Shown here: positions 11,473 through 23,189 of the stretch, piece by piece
How positions within the stretch are numbered: position 1 is the stretch's first letter
Layout of the letters: each line of letters begins with the position of its first letter
NCBI GenBank assembly: GCA_021234155.1
Contig: JAJEKV010000041.1
Span: 12,784,689-12,848,688 of the forward strand
Reading direction: 5' to 3'
DNA length: 64,000 nucleotides
DNA from: Isoetes taiwanensis
Taxonomy: Eukaryota; Streptophyta; Lycopodiopsida; Isoetales; Isoetaceae
Program-made: the position numbers and the translations under genes
Notes under the pieces: model-generated
The model's database searches: none
What the model was told of the DNA's origin: nothing
The model's input: the letters and a program-made list of their open reading frames with translations, nothing else

Positions 11473-14400
11473 TGTTCTTGGAGACCAAGAGCAAAGCACG
11501 ACCATGTTCCCGATAGTACTAACTTGATAGGATCCTCAAGCCTCGAAAAGTGGGAAAAATTTTTCTCACCTTTGTAGTTATGCTAAGCTAGTAACAATTA
11601 AGTGAATTGGAATTTAACAAGATTAAAAAGAATGAGCCAAAATTTTCCAAGTGAGGTGGTCTCCTTGACAGCTTTCGCGCCGTGTAAAACTAACTTTTGT
11701 TTTGAAGCGGTAAGGCTATGAAGACATCAGAAGAACAAAAACATGATGAATTTGAGATAAATAATGTGGTAAGGCTAATTCTAAGGTAGGAATTAGTTAG
11801 AATAGCATGTTTTAATTACCTAAAAACCCTAGAAATGTATGAGATCTCCGCATTTCCGCGCTTGGTTATAAAACTAAACATTAGTATTGGAGCGAGGCAT
11901 GAGCATGAACCAATAAATTAGAAAAAGTCTGAAATAAGTATAAGTTTTAGATAAATTGGTGCCTTAGCATGTTAAACAGAGCAACTTGAGTTTTGACCTA
12001 AAATTCCCCAAGCTATAAATAGATGTAGAACCCACTCATTTTTAGTCCAAGCCCTAGAAATCCGCTCTTCCCAACTTAAGGCGATCTTTTCGGGCGCTTT
12101 TATCCGATTGACGATCCAGAAAACATGGCCCAACCAAGCAGACCGCAAGGAAGCGTCGCCCGCCCGAAAACACCAAGCAACGAGACAGAGATCATTCGGA
12201 AGATGCTTCGATGAGAGGCTAGCAAAGAGGTCGTTAAGCCTTCGGACGAAAAACAAAAGACACCTCCGATTTGATCGATGTCTTCAACCAGGAGGTGGAG
12301 GGGCGAGGCCATCATCAAACTCCATGGACGACGAGGCGAGGGAGGTGTATGAAGAAATAGAGCGAGATCCCGGCGGGGAACAAGCGGATGAAACAAGTGA
12401 CGGGTTTGGAGCCCGTGAGGTAGCGAATCTTAGAAGATTCATCAGGAAATACGAGCCAAGAAGAGAAGGGAGGACAAAAAAGAGGAAAAGGAAGGAGGAG
12501 GAACAAAAGGCGCCAGAAGAAAAGAAGAAAGCAAAAGGGAAGTTCGTGGTCGGCACAAAGGAGAACAAAGGATCAGCCACAAAAGGAAGAGGTCAACCCC
12601 AACATTATCATTAAGGAGCCGGGTAACCTGATGAACCCCAAACCCTTCCGGACGACTCTTCTTCTCGATGGGGACTTCAACCCTATAACGCCGGTGGAAG
12701 CTCTTCCAAGAACCCAGTGACGAGCAAGAAGTACCCGGAAAGCAGCTCCTTTAGAAAGCAACCCCACCAGTCTTGAAAGCCCCGGATGCAGGCATGGGAT
12801 AGAAAGAAACAAATCACGACTCCGTTCGGAAGCCTACCGGCCGCATGTGGTGAAGATTTATGAGAGGAAGGTGAGAGCACGGTAGGCCTACATGAAGAAA
12901 TGGGAGGCCTATAACAAATATTATGAAGAAAAAACAGAGTTAAGTTCATCGAGGGAGGCGACCAACGAAGCGGCAAACAAAGGCCGCCACCACCGGCCCA
13001 AGGTTCCCAAACGCCACCAGGGAAGAAAGCGGATAGGAAGGAGGTAGAGAAAAGCGTTAAGGAGATTAGACACTTCCAGTGCGCGCCGGTCTCCCTAATC
13101 CCCGTGCCCCCTTCGGTTGGTGCGTGAAGTTATCGCGGAGCCTATAGAAACGGACTTTAGAGTCCGCAGGCAGTATTTGCTGCAATGCAAGAAGGCTGTG
13201 AGGCAAAAAGATAGTGCAACATTTTGAAGATTCAACAGCCGCACTATCCATGGCGGGGGTAACCTTGATCGCGACAAGACATGAGTCTTGCGACCCGCGT
13301 GATAAGGGAGAAGCATATTAGAAACTTTGTTGTAAATAATTAAAATTTTGTAATATAGAGCAATTTTGTCTACTTTGATGACATAAACTTGAGTAATTAG
13401 AGCAAATTAATAAGTTTTAGCTTTTATTTCAGTAAAAATAGGACATTTGGGAGCCGAGAGACATGATGTCTCACAGCTCGCCGCCGTCGCTTGAAACAAA
13501 AGTTAGGATTGAAGCGGCAAAGTTGTGAGACCTCGCCCAAACTTGACCAAAACAGCTCCAAATCGACCAAATAAAGGGTCGATTCTGCCCTAATTTGATG
13601 AGCCCATCACCCTTACACCATTAGTTTACCCAAATTGGACACCTTTAATCAAAATGGGACTGATGTCTCCCGCATTTCGCGCCTCGTGTAAAACAAAAGT
13701 TAGGATTGAAGCGGGCGCAAGTGAGACCTCTTACCAATTCTTCACCAGGACTTGTTAAAGTCACCTTCAACCCTCTTGCATAGCATCTTTTAGGTAACCT
13801 AGCCTTGTTCAAGCATCTCCTATAGTCCTCAAACTCCTATTTTGACCTCGGATAAGTTAGAATCACCCAATCCTAGGAAATTTTCAAGTCATCCAAAAAT
13901 TAGGGTTTCCCCTTTTTCTATAAATAGACCCCCACTTCTCACATAGCACCCTACAAATCTGCTCCCGCCCTTCTAGCCGATTTCCCAACTCCCTGGCTCT
14001 TGCAAACCGTTTGTCACCCTCTTACGCAATTAATCAATGGCAACCTGATTTCCGAGATGATGAATGTAGCGCCCGGCTCATCTTCTTTGGCCGGCGTCGA
14101 CCAAATCTTCGGATCTTCGGGAAGGAGGTAGGCGTCCAAGCAACCTTACTGCCAGCGACCCGGCTTATAGTAGAGTCTTGGCCGAGTTTCAAGCTAGGGG
14201 TAGAACCAGCTAGTGCAACTCCCCTTGTATAGGATATTTTGTTCCTAGGCGGTCCCTCAACGGCGGCATTAGGCGATGTCCCAGAACATGCGCCAAATAC
14301 CTCACAAACAAAGCGCCGCCCACACGAGCCAATGGTCCTAGCGTCCAGCGGGACCAAGTACTTCTCTTTCAACAACGCCGGCGATCTTTCTCACCCACCC

Positions 14401-15939
14401 GTCTTAGAGAACATGGTGGGAAACCTCCATTCCCCATGGGCGTAGATCCATTAGCCGTGAAAGTAGCAGAACAGCGGCTCCTCACACAAAAACAGGGGCA
14501 GGAAGGGAAGGAAGAAGGCTTCAGGATGAAGCAGGGAATCGCAGGGAGGAGGAAGAAAGATGTTGAGCTTCGACCTAGCGAGAGGAAACGGCGTCAAGCG
14601 AGGCCGGGGAGTGGCAAGACTTCGAAGAAGCCGTGGGGGCTCTGAGTCGCGCCACCCTCGGGTTAGGCATCACAAAAGCCTAGCTCCCATTATAATCGAA
14701 GGTGAGGAGTTTCTGCTCCTAAGCATTCAAAACCTCCCGAGGGGAAGGGAATGCAGGCTGAAGAGTTGCTGCACCAACTCCGAAGAGCAGAACTTGGGCG
14801 ACTTCATGGTCCAGGAGAATCGACTTCCCCTCCAAGTAAGGGAAGCCGACACTTACACCGGAGAGTTTACCTCCGACATCCAAGCCCTACAGCAACATCG
14901 GGCCCGATCATGGAAGCGGAACAAAAGGGGAAACAAGCTACCGGAGGAGGAAGAGTTCCTTGCTCTCGAGGAGCAGATGGGGATCCGCTATCGCGACCTC
15001 AAACATCCCTAGCGGCAAGCTTCGTCCATATCACCTCCCGGGATAGGACAAGGCTAATGGACCTCGGGGGGGCTTCAGCAGCAGTCAATGACTTCGGGGG
15101 GAGCTCACCACGGTGGAGGTTGATGATTTGAGCGAACCCGCGAGCGCTGGATGCAGAGTAGCCGAGGACCCATCTACAGCGGCAGGTCACTACGCTATTA
15201 CACGCCATTGGCGATGGATGGAAGAATAAGCGGTTATCCACCCAAAATTCACCCCAGGCGAGGAAGGAGTATCGTTGCTGATTGCACTCTCGAGGATTCG
15301 GCGGCATGCACGGCTACCCCTTAACACGAGTATGCAATCTTGGTGAAAAGAATGCGGTAACACTCGACGCGTCTTCGACTTCGCCATACCTTACAGGCGG
15401 CGAGGCAAGGCTGTCGGTGACAGCAGACTTACACCTCCCACCGCAGAATAGAAGATTTAGCAAAGAGCATTACGGGGGTGGATCTCCAGCCAATGTCCTT
15501 AGGAACTTGGGCCATTCGGTGGGAACAGCCCAAGTGAAAAAAAGTTCTTGGAGGATAATCCATCTTAGGCATCAGACTAAATGATTAGCGGTAGTTGCAA
15601 GTTCTTGTATTAGTGTAATATAAAATATAAATATAACATTCTCTTGCACTATAAATGTTTTGTTGATATATTTTTGTGTCCCTCAACCATGCCAACAAAC
15701 ATAAATAATGCAAAAGCAAGGAAAACTAACCATATAGATATGAACCACTTGTGTATGCAGCTAGAGGCTGGCCTTGAGGGAGCGACAAGCTAACCGGGGA
15801 ACTTCTGAGGGAACGAGCCCGCCAGGCCCACGCCCGACAAAGAACACTGAGCGAAGAATTTGGACAAATGACCCCGAAAGAAAAATATCATAAAATGAGG
15901 ACCGGACCTCGAAGCGGATAAAGGCTTTGCTAACCCCGC
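11473..15939 (+). other. Long leader of the gypsy element, with repeated motif and two TATA-like boxes
   Basis: No retroviral domain recognised. A decayed repeat around TTTCGCGCC..GTGTAAAACAAAAGTTAGGATTGAAGCGG appears near 11670, 11850, 13490 and 13690. An identical CTATAAATAG sits at 12013-12022 and 13918-13927, each followed about 90-120 bases on by ATG-containing open stretches. The first stretch (12108-12614) is open for 168 codons, rich in Glu/Lys/Arg, with a basic tail. A second set (14011-15600) is broken into several frames and is also charged. These may be remnants of an extra ORF or of a nested element. Confidence 0.5.
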
Positions 15940-16660
15940 TTGCAAGCGAGGAAGCGGGTTAGGTGGGTAACAGCTCAAGCGCCGCAAACATCAGCTGGAG
16001 AACAAGTAGAGACAAGAAGAGGAGCAAGAGAGGAAGGTCCCAGCTCGGACTCCTGGGCCTCGATTCGGTTCCGGACTCGGGTCGAGGAAGAAGAAGAGCG
16101 TAACCAAGTCCGAAAGCGCAAAGAAAGCGGAAGGAACCACGGAGGGACGCCACAAAGGGACACAAGAACCTCGACTACCGAAGAAAGTAGACTCGCATTA
16201 GGAAATGTTTGGAAGGCCAGAAGCTCGAGCAATTCGGGCGAGAACGGTCGAACATGGAAGCAGGCTTGGCTTGACGAGATGAGCGAATCTGGCAATGCCT
16301 ATGGTATGAAGGATAAGGATAAAGGCGGGGTGGCACAACGAACTGAAGGGAGCGAAGACGATTTGGTGGAAGGGGCTATGCAAGGCTCATGGTTTAAGCG
16401 GGGGGCGCTTGCGGGGTTCAAGAAGTTTGCTAAAGCCTTCAAGCCGCATTATATGTCCCAAAGAGAGCACAAGTCCAAAGATGATGCAACAGCTCTTATT
16501 CTGAGTTTCAGGCAAGGCAACAAGTCGGTCTGTAAAAACACGGGAGGAATTTATGAGGCTAAGGCTGTATGTGCCAAAGTTAGGTGAAGAAGCATGCAAG
16601 GGGAAAGCTACATTGAAGGTCCGAATGAGGAGATCCGCAAGCTTGTAAGGCAATAAACCC
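15940..16660 (+). pseudogene. gag-like region of the gypsy element
   Basis: An open frame of 215 codons whose second half matches the plant gypsy gag pattern: WFKRGALAGFKKFAKAFKPH, then MSQREHKSKDDA, then a Ser-Phe-Arg-Gln-Gly block. The next block (EFTGRFMRLRLYVPK in relatives) is continued here in shifted frames. A broken CCHC-type knuckle may lie at about 17000-17040. The product would form the virus-like particle. Confidence 0.6.
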
Positions 16661-17179
16661 TAAACAGTATCGGAAGCGGAGTCAAGGCAATAAGTTTGCA
16701 AGGAACAGGACCACCTCAGATTAGTGGGCAGAGGCAGCGGCATTACAAAATATAGGCAAAAGGCAACAGCGGTTTCAGCCCGAAACGACCGACCCGAGGA
16801 CCGATCTAGAGCCCATATAGTGGCAATCAAAGGAAGCAGCAGGAGAAAGAAGCGGTGTCCTTCAAAGACAAATCGGGAAGGGTCAAACTACTCCAAAGCA
16901 AAGCGATCCTTTCGCCGAGAGCCATGCCAGGAGAAAGAGATGGAGTGCATAAGCGACTTTGCTTGGTGTTTCCAGCCAGGCCCATAGAGCAATGACGCCC
17001 ATATGTCATGAGTCAGGCTAGCGAGTTGGGAGATTGGGACACTTTGGCCCGGCGGCAGCGGCGAGGAGGCCAGCGACTACATTCAGGGGTGAGTGTCATA
17101 TCTTTGCATAATAGATCAGAGAGCAAGCGAGAGAGCGATATAAAGTAATTTCCCGCGATGGGGAAAGGCCAAGGCCAAG

Positions 17180-17440
17180 TCATTTATAGTCCCGATAGAT
17201 TCGGGAAGTAGCCATAACTTTGCATCTCGAGAATGGTTCAAATGTTGAAGTTGAAACCATTAAAGTCAAAAGCAAGGCCGTTGTCTTAGCAAGTGGAAGC
17301 GATAAAGGCGACGGCGGGTAAAGAATCAACTTTGACATCGACTTGGGGATTAAGATCGGATAGGGGCAAAGTAATGGGCATTGGCAAGTCTGACTTGATA
17401 ATAGGTATGGAGTACCTTGGACCAGCGAGGGCCATTATTG
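17180..17440 (+). pseudogene. Aspartic protease remnant
   Basis: An open segment encodes SFIVPIDSGSSHNFASREWF, with the D-S-G-S catalytic motif of retropepsins. About 190 bases downstream in another frame is DLIIGMEYLGPARAIIDCG, the second conserved protease block. Stops and frame changes separate them. Confidence 0.7.
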
Positions 17441-17659
17441 ATTGTGGAAGCGGAAGGTGACCTTCCCAACACCAGCGGCAAGATCATTGAGATAGCGGGT
17501 AAAAGAAGTTGTTCCCATCATGCGGTGTATGTCTTCTAAGCGGTTGTTCAAGTGCATCAAGAGTGAGCAGGTAGCATACATCTTCAAGCTTGAGATTAGT
17601 GAGCGGGGTGGAAGGAAGCAAAGACAAGATGCTTTCGACAAGTTGCGAGGCAAATAGCT

Positions 17660-19010
17660 AAGTTGATCCGCGGGTTCCACGATCTCTTTCGGATGAGATC
17701 AAGCAGCTCCCTCCTTATAGGGGAGTCGAGTCGCGAGATAGCACTTCGAACCGGGAACAAAACCCACAAGCAAGGCTCCATATAGAATGACAACCGCGAG
17801 GAGTTGTGAACTAAAAGCGATTCGAGGACTGCTTTTCGACCTAGGTTTCATTAAACCTAGTGTCTCCGCCGTTTGGGCGCCCATTCTTTTTGTCAAGAAG
17901 AAGGATGGATCTTTGAGAATGTGCATAGACTATAGGCAGGTTGAATAAGCACACCATTAAGAACAAGTATGCTTCCAAGATCGAGATGACTTGATGGATC
18001 GGCTTCAAGGAGCAAAGATCTTCTCCAAAATTGACTTAAGGTCGGGTTATCATCGGATAAGGATAAAGGAGGAGGATATCCACAAGACCGCCTTCAGGGG
18101 CCTTGGTATGGGCATTATGAGTTCCACGGTGATGCCTTTTCCGGCTTATCAAATGCCCCATAACATTCATGAGGCTCATGAGCGATATCTTCGAGTTCAC
18201 GGACACCTTTGTGATTGTTTTCTTTGATGACATTTTGGTGTATAGCGGATCCCTTGAAGAGCACACGCAACACTTGAGAAGGGTGCTAGAGAAGTTGAAA
18301 GACACCGGTTATGCATGCGTAAGTTGTCGAAGTGCCGCCATATGAGAGAAGGTGGAATACCTTGGTCATGTGATCTCGGCGCGAAGGCATCTCGGCGGAC
18401 CCGCCAAAGATTGAAGCGGTAATTCAATGGCGGCGCCGAAGAATGTGCCGCGAGGTCGAAGTTTTCGGTCTAGCGGGTACTACAGGGAAGTTCGTAAGAA
18501 CTTTGCTAAGATAGCAGCCCCGATAATGACCTAACGAGGCGGAGAAGGTGAAAGATTGGGTAGAGCATTGGCACAAGAAAGCCCAAAAGGGTTTGAATTG
18601 TTGAAGGAAGCTTTTAACAACAGCCCCGGTCTTAACCCTCTTGGGACCGGAGAAGGATAAGCTTGTAGCAACAGTCGAAGTAAGATAGCTACGAGTGCGG
18701 TGCTTATGCAAGAAGAACGTGTGGTAGCGTATGATTCCAGGAAGATGAACGGCGCCGAGACGCAGCGCTACCCAAACGCCGCGATCGGGGAGTTGCTTGC
18801 GGTTGTCGGGGCATTAAGAATATGGAGGCACTATCTCTTGGGAAGGAAGTTCCAATTGGATCCGACCATCGAGCCTCCAATATGTATTCACGTAACCACA
18901 CCTCAATGCGAGGCAGGAGATGGATGGAGTTCCTCGAAGAATATGACTTTGATATAGTCTACAAGCGGGAAGCTCAATGTGGTAGCGGATGCGCTTTCAA
19001 GGCATCCCCT
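17660..19010 (+). pseudogene. Reverse transcriptase and RNase H remnant
   Basis: RT blocks are visible in order: [69 protein letters not shown], and FFDDILVYS (catalytic F-D-D) near 18222. RNase H follows at 18700 with MQEERVVAYDSRKMNGAE, ELLAVVGALRIWRHYLLG and EFLEEYDFDIVYK. The frame is broken several times and the TRYGHYEF-type block is scrambled, so no active enzyme is encoded. Confidence 0.85.
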
Positions 19011-19229
19011 CGACAACTAGAGTGCATTGCAATGCAATTTCGGCGGCTCTCCAGCGACTTTGGTAAGAAGATTGAAGAGTCCTTGCCAATGGATGTGGAT
19101 TTGAGGGAAGTATGGGTAAGCCTCTCTAAGGAGGCTAGAAACAGATAAAGGCGGGGAGGCCTTCAAGCATTATAAGAAGGAAGGCAACTGTTATACCATA
19201 AGAACAAGTTGTGCGTGCCGAATCATCGG

Positions 19230-20210
19230 GTGTAAGGAAGTTGATCCTCCATGACCCGCTACTTGCCCAATAGGCGGCCATGCGGGATTCATGAAAACAT
19301 ATTTCAAAGTCTTGTGGCTATTATTGGCCCGAGAATGAAGAAGCAAATAGCTTCGCTACATCAAAGAATGTCGGCTATGCCCGCCGACGAAGCGAACAAC
19401 AATTCGGGGGCATTAGAAGCCATTAAGCGGTGCCAAGCGCTAAGTGGGAGGTCATCGGCATGGATTTCATCCACGGGACTCCCAAAAACGGCGAGAGGCA
19501 AGGATGCCTTGATGGTAGTGGTCGACAAGTTGTCAAAGATGGCACATTTTGTGCCTTGCGGGGACCACGAATACGGCTATGGATACACAAAAGCTCTTCA
19601 CCAAAGAGATCTTGGGGCTTCATGGCATGCCAAGGGAGATTATCTCAGACGAGGGATCCGAAGTTCATGAGTGCCTTTTGGCAAGACCTCTTTCGCGACG
19701 ATTCGGACCAAGCTATCCATGAGCGCGGCGTATCATCCTCGAGCGGATGGCCAAGCGGGCGGACCAACGGGATCTTAGAAGACATGCTACTGAAACTATG
19801 TGCGGAATAAGCAAAGTATGTGGGAAGAATTCATTCACTTGGTGGAGTTTGCATACAATAGCACCAAAGCGAGGAATGCGTCCCAAATGTCGCCATTTAT
19901 GATCAATTATGGCTATCGATTGCCTAACTCGGACACTTGGCACAACCCGTGTCAAAAGTAGAAGTTCGCGGCGGATGTTGGCGATATCGGCGGCTTCGTG
20001 GAAGAAGTTCGAGGTTATCTGCTAGCGGCAAGAAGTCGTCGAGAAAAGCATCGCCGAAACAAACATCGAAACGGTCGAGAGAGTTCAAAGTTGGAGATGA
20101 TGTATGGCTCAAGATAAAGGTGAGCGGTGGCTTCGGGATTGGCAATTGCAAGAAGCTTGCTCCAAAGGTGGGCTGGACCCTTGAGAATAATCAAGAGAGT
20201 AGGTAATCAA
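19230..20210 (+). pseudogene. Integrase remnant
   Basis: A damaged HHCC-type region (GFMKTYFK-like, then WPRMKKQIASLHQ) precedes the core. WEVIGMDFIHGTPKNGERQG holds the first catalytic Asp, and VVVDKLSKMAHFVPC follows in a second frame. SQTRDPKFMSAFWQDLF covers the second Asp region. HPRADGQAERTNRILEDML-type sequence, holding the Glu, is spread over two frames near 19740-19790. EFIHLVEFAYNSTKARNAS follows in a third frame. VGDDVWLKIK marks the C-terminal domain. Confidence 0.85.
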
Positions 20211-20214
20211 TCCT

Positions 20215-20565
20215 ACAAGTTGGATTTGCGACACACCTAAAAAGATTCATAAGGTCTTCCACGTGAGTTTGTTGAAGAAGCATACTCCAAATCGGGGCGA
20301 AGTCTTGGACACTCCAACGTTGTTGGAAATGGCGGAGGAAGCGTTGGAAATAGTTCGAAATGATTCTTGATAAAGCTTTTAAGAAGACAAGGAGGTGAAT
20401 TCCTCCGGTATTTGGTCAAGTGGAAACACTTACGGTGGAAAGGCATGCGTGGGTACTTAAGAAAAGATTTAGTAAAGCGGTACCCACAATTTATGGAGCA
20501 ATGGGACCCGGCAAGGTCATCTCCAGAAGAAATCGGCTCGGGCATGTCGATTTGTGTAGGTTAAT
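20215..20565 (+). pseudogene. Integrase C-terminus with chromodomain-like segment
   Basis: Reading shifted frames gives KIHKVFHVSLLKKHTPN, then an open 65-codon stretch (20367-20564) containing GEFLRYLVKWKHLRWKGMRG and RYPQFMEQWDPA. The YLVKWK core with aromatic residues is typical of chromodomains fused to plant chromovirus integrase, which direct integration to heterochromatin. Confidence 0.65.
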
Positions 20566-21403
20566 TCTTGTATAGATTAATCTACGCATGCAACCCATGC
20601 TTGGTATGGATGCATGCGTTGTTCTGCGATGATGAGACCACTACGGTGATCTCTAGAAGTGGTGTAATGTCAATGTAGGCATGACCGCGTTTCGCTTTAG
20701 CGGTGGAAGGTAGATTAGAAAGTCTACTTTTTCCCCGCGAGTAGGCGACCTCGAAAAAAGAGGTCATTAAGGAATGCATTGATAGGAAAGCACCTTTAGC
20801 CCCATATATGCTTTGATGGGAGGAATCCATCCTTCCGCCCCGAGAAGGATATCCTCCACTTTTGGCAACTAGAGGTGTAGGCATGAGCGGCATATAGGCA
20901 TATAGGCTGTCTCTCCGCGACCATTATGGAAGATTCATCCTCTTCCCTCGTAGGAGATTAGCCATGCATTCATGTAGATAGGTGGGGTGGTCACCATATA
21001 ACCAAAATTTATTAAATAATTAAAAGCGGTACTAGCATGGTGTGGACCTGCGAGGCCGTAGAGCTCGGGAGGGCAAGGAGGTCGAGCTACGAAGACTTTA
21101 CAACACAAGTTTTGTTGGAATGTGTTGCAAGGAATGAAAAATACCTCGGACAATAATTATAGATATGAAAATGTTGAAATTTTGTCTAACTTAACATAGT
21201 GAATAACTTGTTAATGGTGTTATGAATTGATAAGTATTCCATAATATAATAACGTAATAATGTTCTAAAAGTAATTACCTTAGAGTAATGCATTGATAAA
21301 TGTATAAAAGATTATATTGTAGGTATCCGTTGATTGCGGGTTGCGGGTTAGGAAGATCCCAAGGTGGGGAGACCCGCGATCTTTGCCGGGCGACATCATT
21401 TTT
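20566..21403 (+). other. 3' untranslated part of the gypsy element
   Basis: No gene seen. It is AT-rich around 21160-21310. A near-duplicate of the polypurine tract (AAGGTGGGGAGACC) occurs at 21361, 43 bases before the tract that abuts the LTR. Confidence 0.5.
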
Positions 21404-21416
21404 AAGGTGGGGAGAA
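21404..21416 (+). promoter_or_regulatory. Polypurine tract
   Basis: AAGGTGGGGAGAA lies directly before the TGTGGCG start of the 3' LTR, the expected position for the plus-strand primer. Confidence 0.8.
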
Positions 21417-22993
21417 TGTGGCGTTCGGCCACGGTTATCACGGCTCGGGGCGTACATTGTCTTTGCCCGTCCGCAGCATTACCGCCACCCGATTGGCGTG
21501 TGCATAGCGGATAGCGGGTAAAGTAGCCCTAGGGGGCAACTTGCTGGGAGTGTTCATATATTATTAATGTGCACATGTGCACATTAATGAGAACACACCT
21601 TTCCATGTTGGCATATTTTGCCACCCTAGCCACTAAAGGCAAGTGGGGCCTTTCCAATTATCCCACATGCCAAATTGGGTGGTGGAAACCCTAGACTAAA
21701 CCCCATGTCTATTTAGGGTAGGAAAACCCTAGCTTGCTAGTTTTTTTAGATCCTTAGGGTTTTAGAGCTTCGGTTTTGGCTGCCCGGGGCCAAAACCGCC
21801 TCCCGGAGGCAGCTTGGCGAATTAGCCATCGGTTTCCCTGTTGATGGCTCGGCGGGGATGGTTGAACTTCAGGTCGGGAGGAGCCACTCAAGGATCAGGT
21901 ATTTGGTCAATTTAATAGCTTAAACCGTCTTCTAGTCATAGAATCGATTGGGTTTTAGACTATTAAATTGCCCATAGTAGTTATCTAGATCTTAGATCTC
22001 GGACACTAACTAAAGAACCTAACTCTATGATTGGATCTAGTTCTTTTAGTTCTTACGTGATATATTTGGATGATGTATTTACGTGAACTCCTTGTATTGG
22101 GAAGGGGTAGAGGCCCTAAAGCTTGTAGTTGATGCTCCTAGAGTAGCCTCTCTAGCACAATTACTGCTTGTAATTAGGACTGTGTACAAGAGCCACACAC
22201 AGTTTGTGGGTGAAGGGGCCGGCCGGCTAAGAAGGAGATTCATGTCACGACTCTTGAGCGATCCCCCACGTGTGTAAAGCCTCGGGGATCATTGTGACTA
22301 GGTCTAATGGCTTACCCGAGTGCGGGTAAGGCATGGGCTCGCTGCAGTGAAGTGGTGTACACTTTCCGGTGGGTTCGGTCGAAGGCGAGGCGTGGCCCTC
22401 TAGTCACCTTGAGTTAGCATGTAGATCTCTGGGAGGGGTGATCCCTACACCGCCCCATCGGGCGGGAGGATGAGACCGAGGAATAGCCCCTTGGCTATGC
22501 ATCCCGTGGGGGCTGATCGGTCCCACACTTTTCACCTACTACCCAAAGTGTGTGCCGCGGGGAGGGCGGATGGAGTGGACAACCCTATGCCATGTTCTTA
22601 TGCCGGCCAAATCCATTGCCATGAGTTACATGCGCAGCGAACTCACGGAGACCCAAGCCGTCGGTCATCCTTTTGAGTGGAGCCTTGGGTAGGATCCCTA
22701 TGTGATGTCTTTGATCTTTGTCTATCTTGAATATGAGGAGGACCATCCTTGAGATGGTCCGCGGGGATGTTGATGTATGTGCTCTTGACGACATGTATGT
22801 TTGCGCTTCCACGACTAGGTAGGCCCACGAGGAAGGCGGGGTAGAATGACACCTTCACTCTTCCCACTGAGACTCATTCACAGTGCGATTGATATGTGGA
22901 GAACCTGTATCGACATGGAGCTGGTGTGGGGAAGAACTCATTTGTATACGGTGAGTGCACCGTATCTGACGGTAGAGGCGTCACATCGCCACC
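21417..22993 (+). repeat. 3' LTR of the gypsy element
   Basis: Partner of 9852-11458. It begins TGTGGCGTTCGGCCACGG after the polypurine tract and ends near GGCGTCACATCGCCAC. It shares the landmarks listed for the 5' LTR but with many indels, often in GC-rich runs. No convincing target-site duplication. Confidence 0.85.
21563..21588. repeat. Perfect 26-base palindrome in 3' LTR
   Basis: Identical to the palindrome at 10031-10056. Confidence 0.95.
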
Positions 22994-23189
22994 GTCCCAT
23001 TCAATTTCCTCATACCACGTCCCATTCAATCTCCACCTAACCCGATTCCTAAACCCCACGACCCACCCAGCGCCTTTCACGAAGCACATGGCTATGGCGC
23101 TTAATCGGTTGTGGATCAATCCGGTTCATACTTTGAATCATTTAATTTGGAAAGCAAATCGCCTAAAATCTCAAACGAACCTGAGGTAA

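Larger units (their letters stand above)
9852..22993 (+). mobile_element. Ty3/gypsy chromovirus-type LTR retrotransposon, degenerate
   Basis: A 13.1-kb element with two related LTRs of about 1.6 kb, a primer binding site at 11460, gag-protease-RT-RNase H-integrase order, a C-terminal chromodomain-like segment, and a polypurine tract directly before the 3' LTR. Integrase after RT places it in Ty3/gypsy; the chromodomain and the AAGGTGGGGAGAATG tract suggest a chromovirus, possibly Tekay/Del type. Every domain is split by frameshifts, and the LTRs differ by many indels, so it is an old or badly assembled copy. The leader between the primer site and gag is about 4.4 kb, unusually long. Confidence 0.9.

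Noticed and set aside
12284-12580. Phe/Ser/Leu-rich minus-strand frame (98 codons) as a membrane protein
   Set aside because: It is the complement of a Glu/Lys/Arg-rich plus-strand frame in the retroelement leader; hydrophobicity is a reverse-strand artefact.
9852-22993. Exact target-site duplication for the gypsy element
   Set aside because: Flanks share GTCCCATT-like text but not directly at both LTR ends; no 5-base duplication could be shown.
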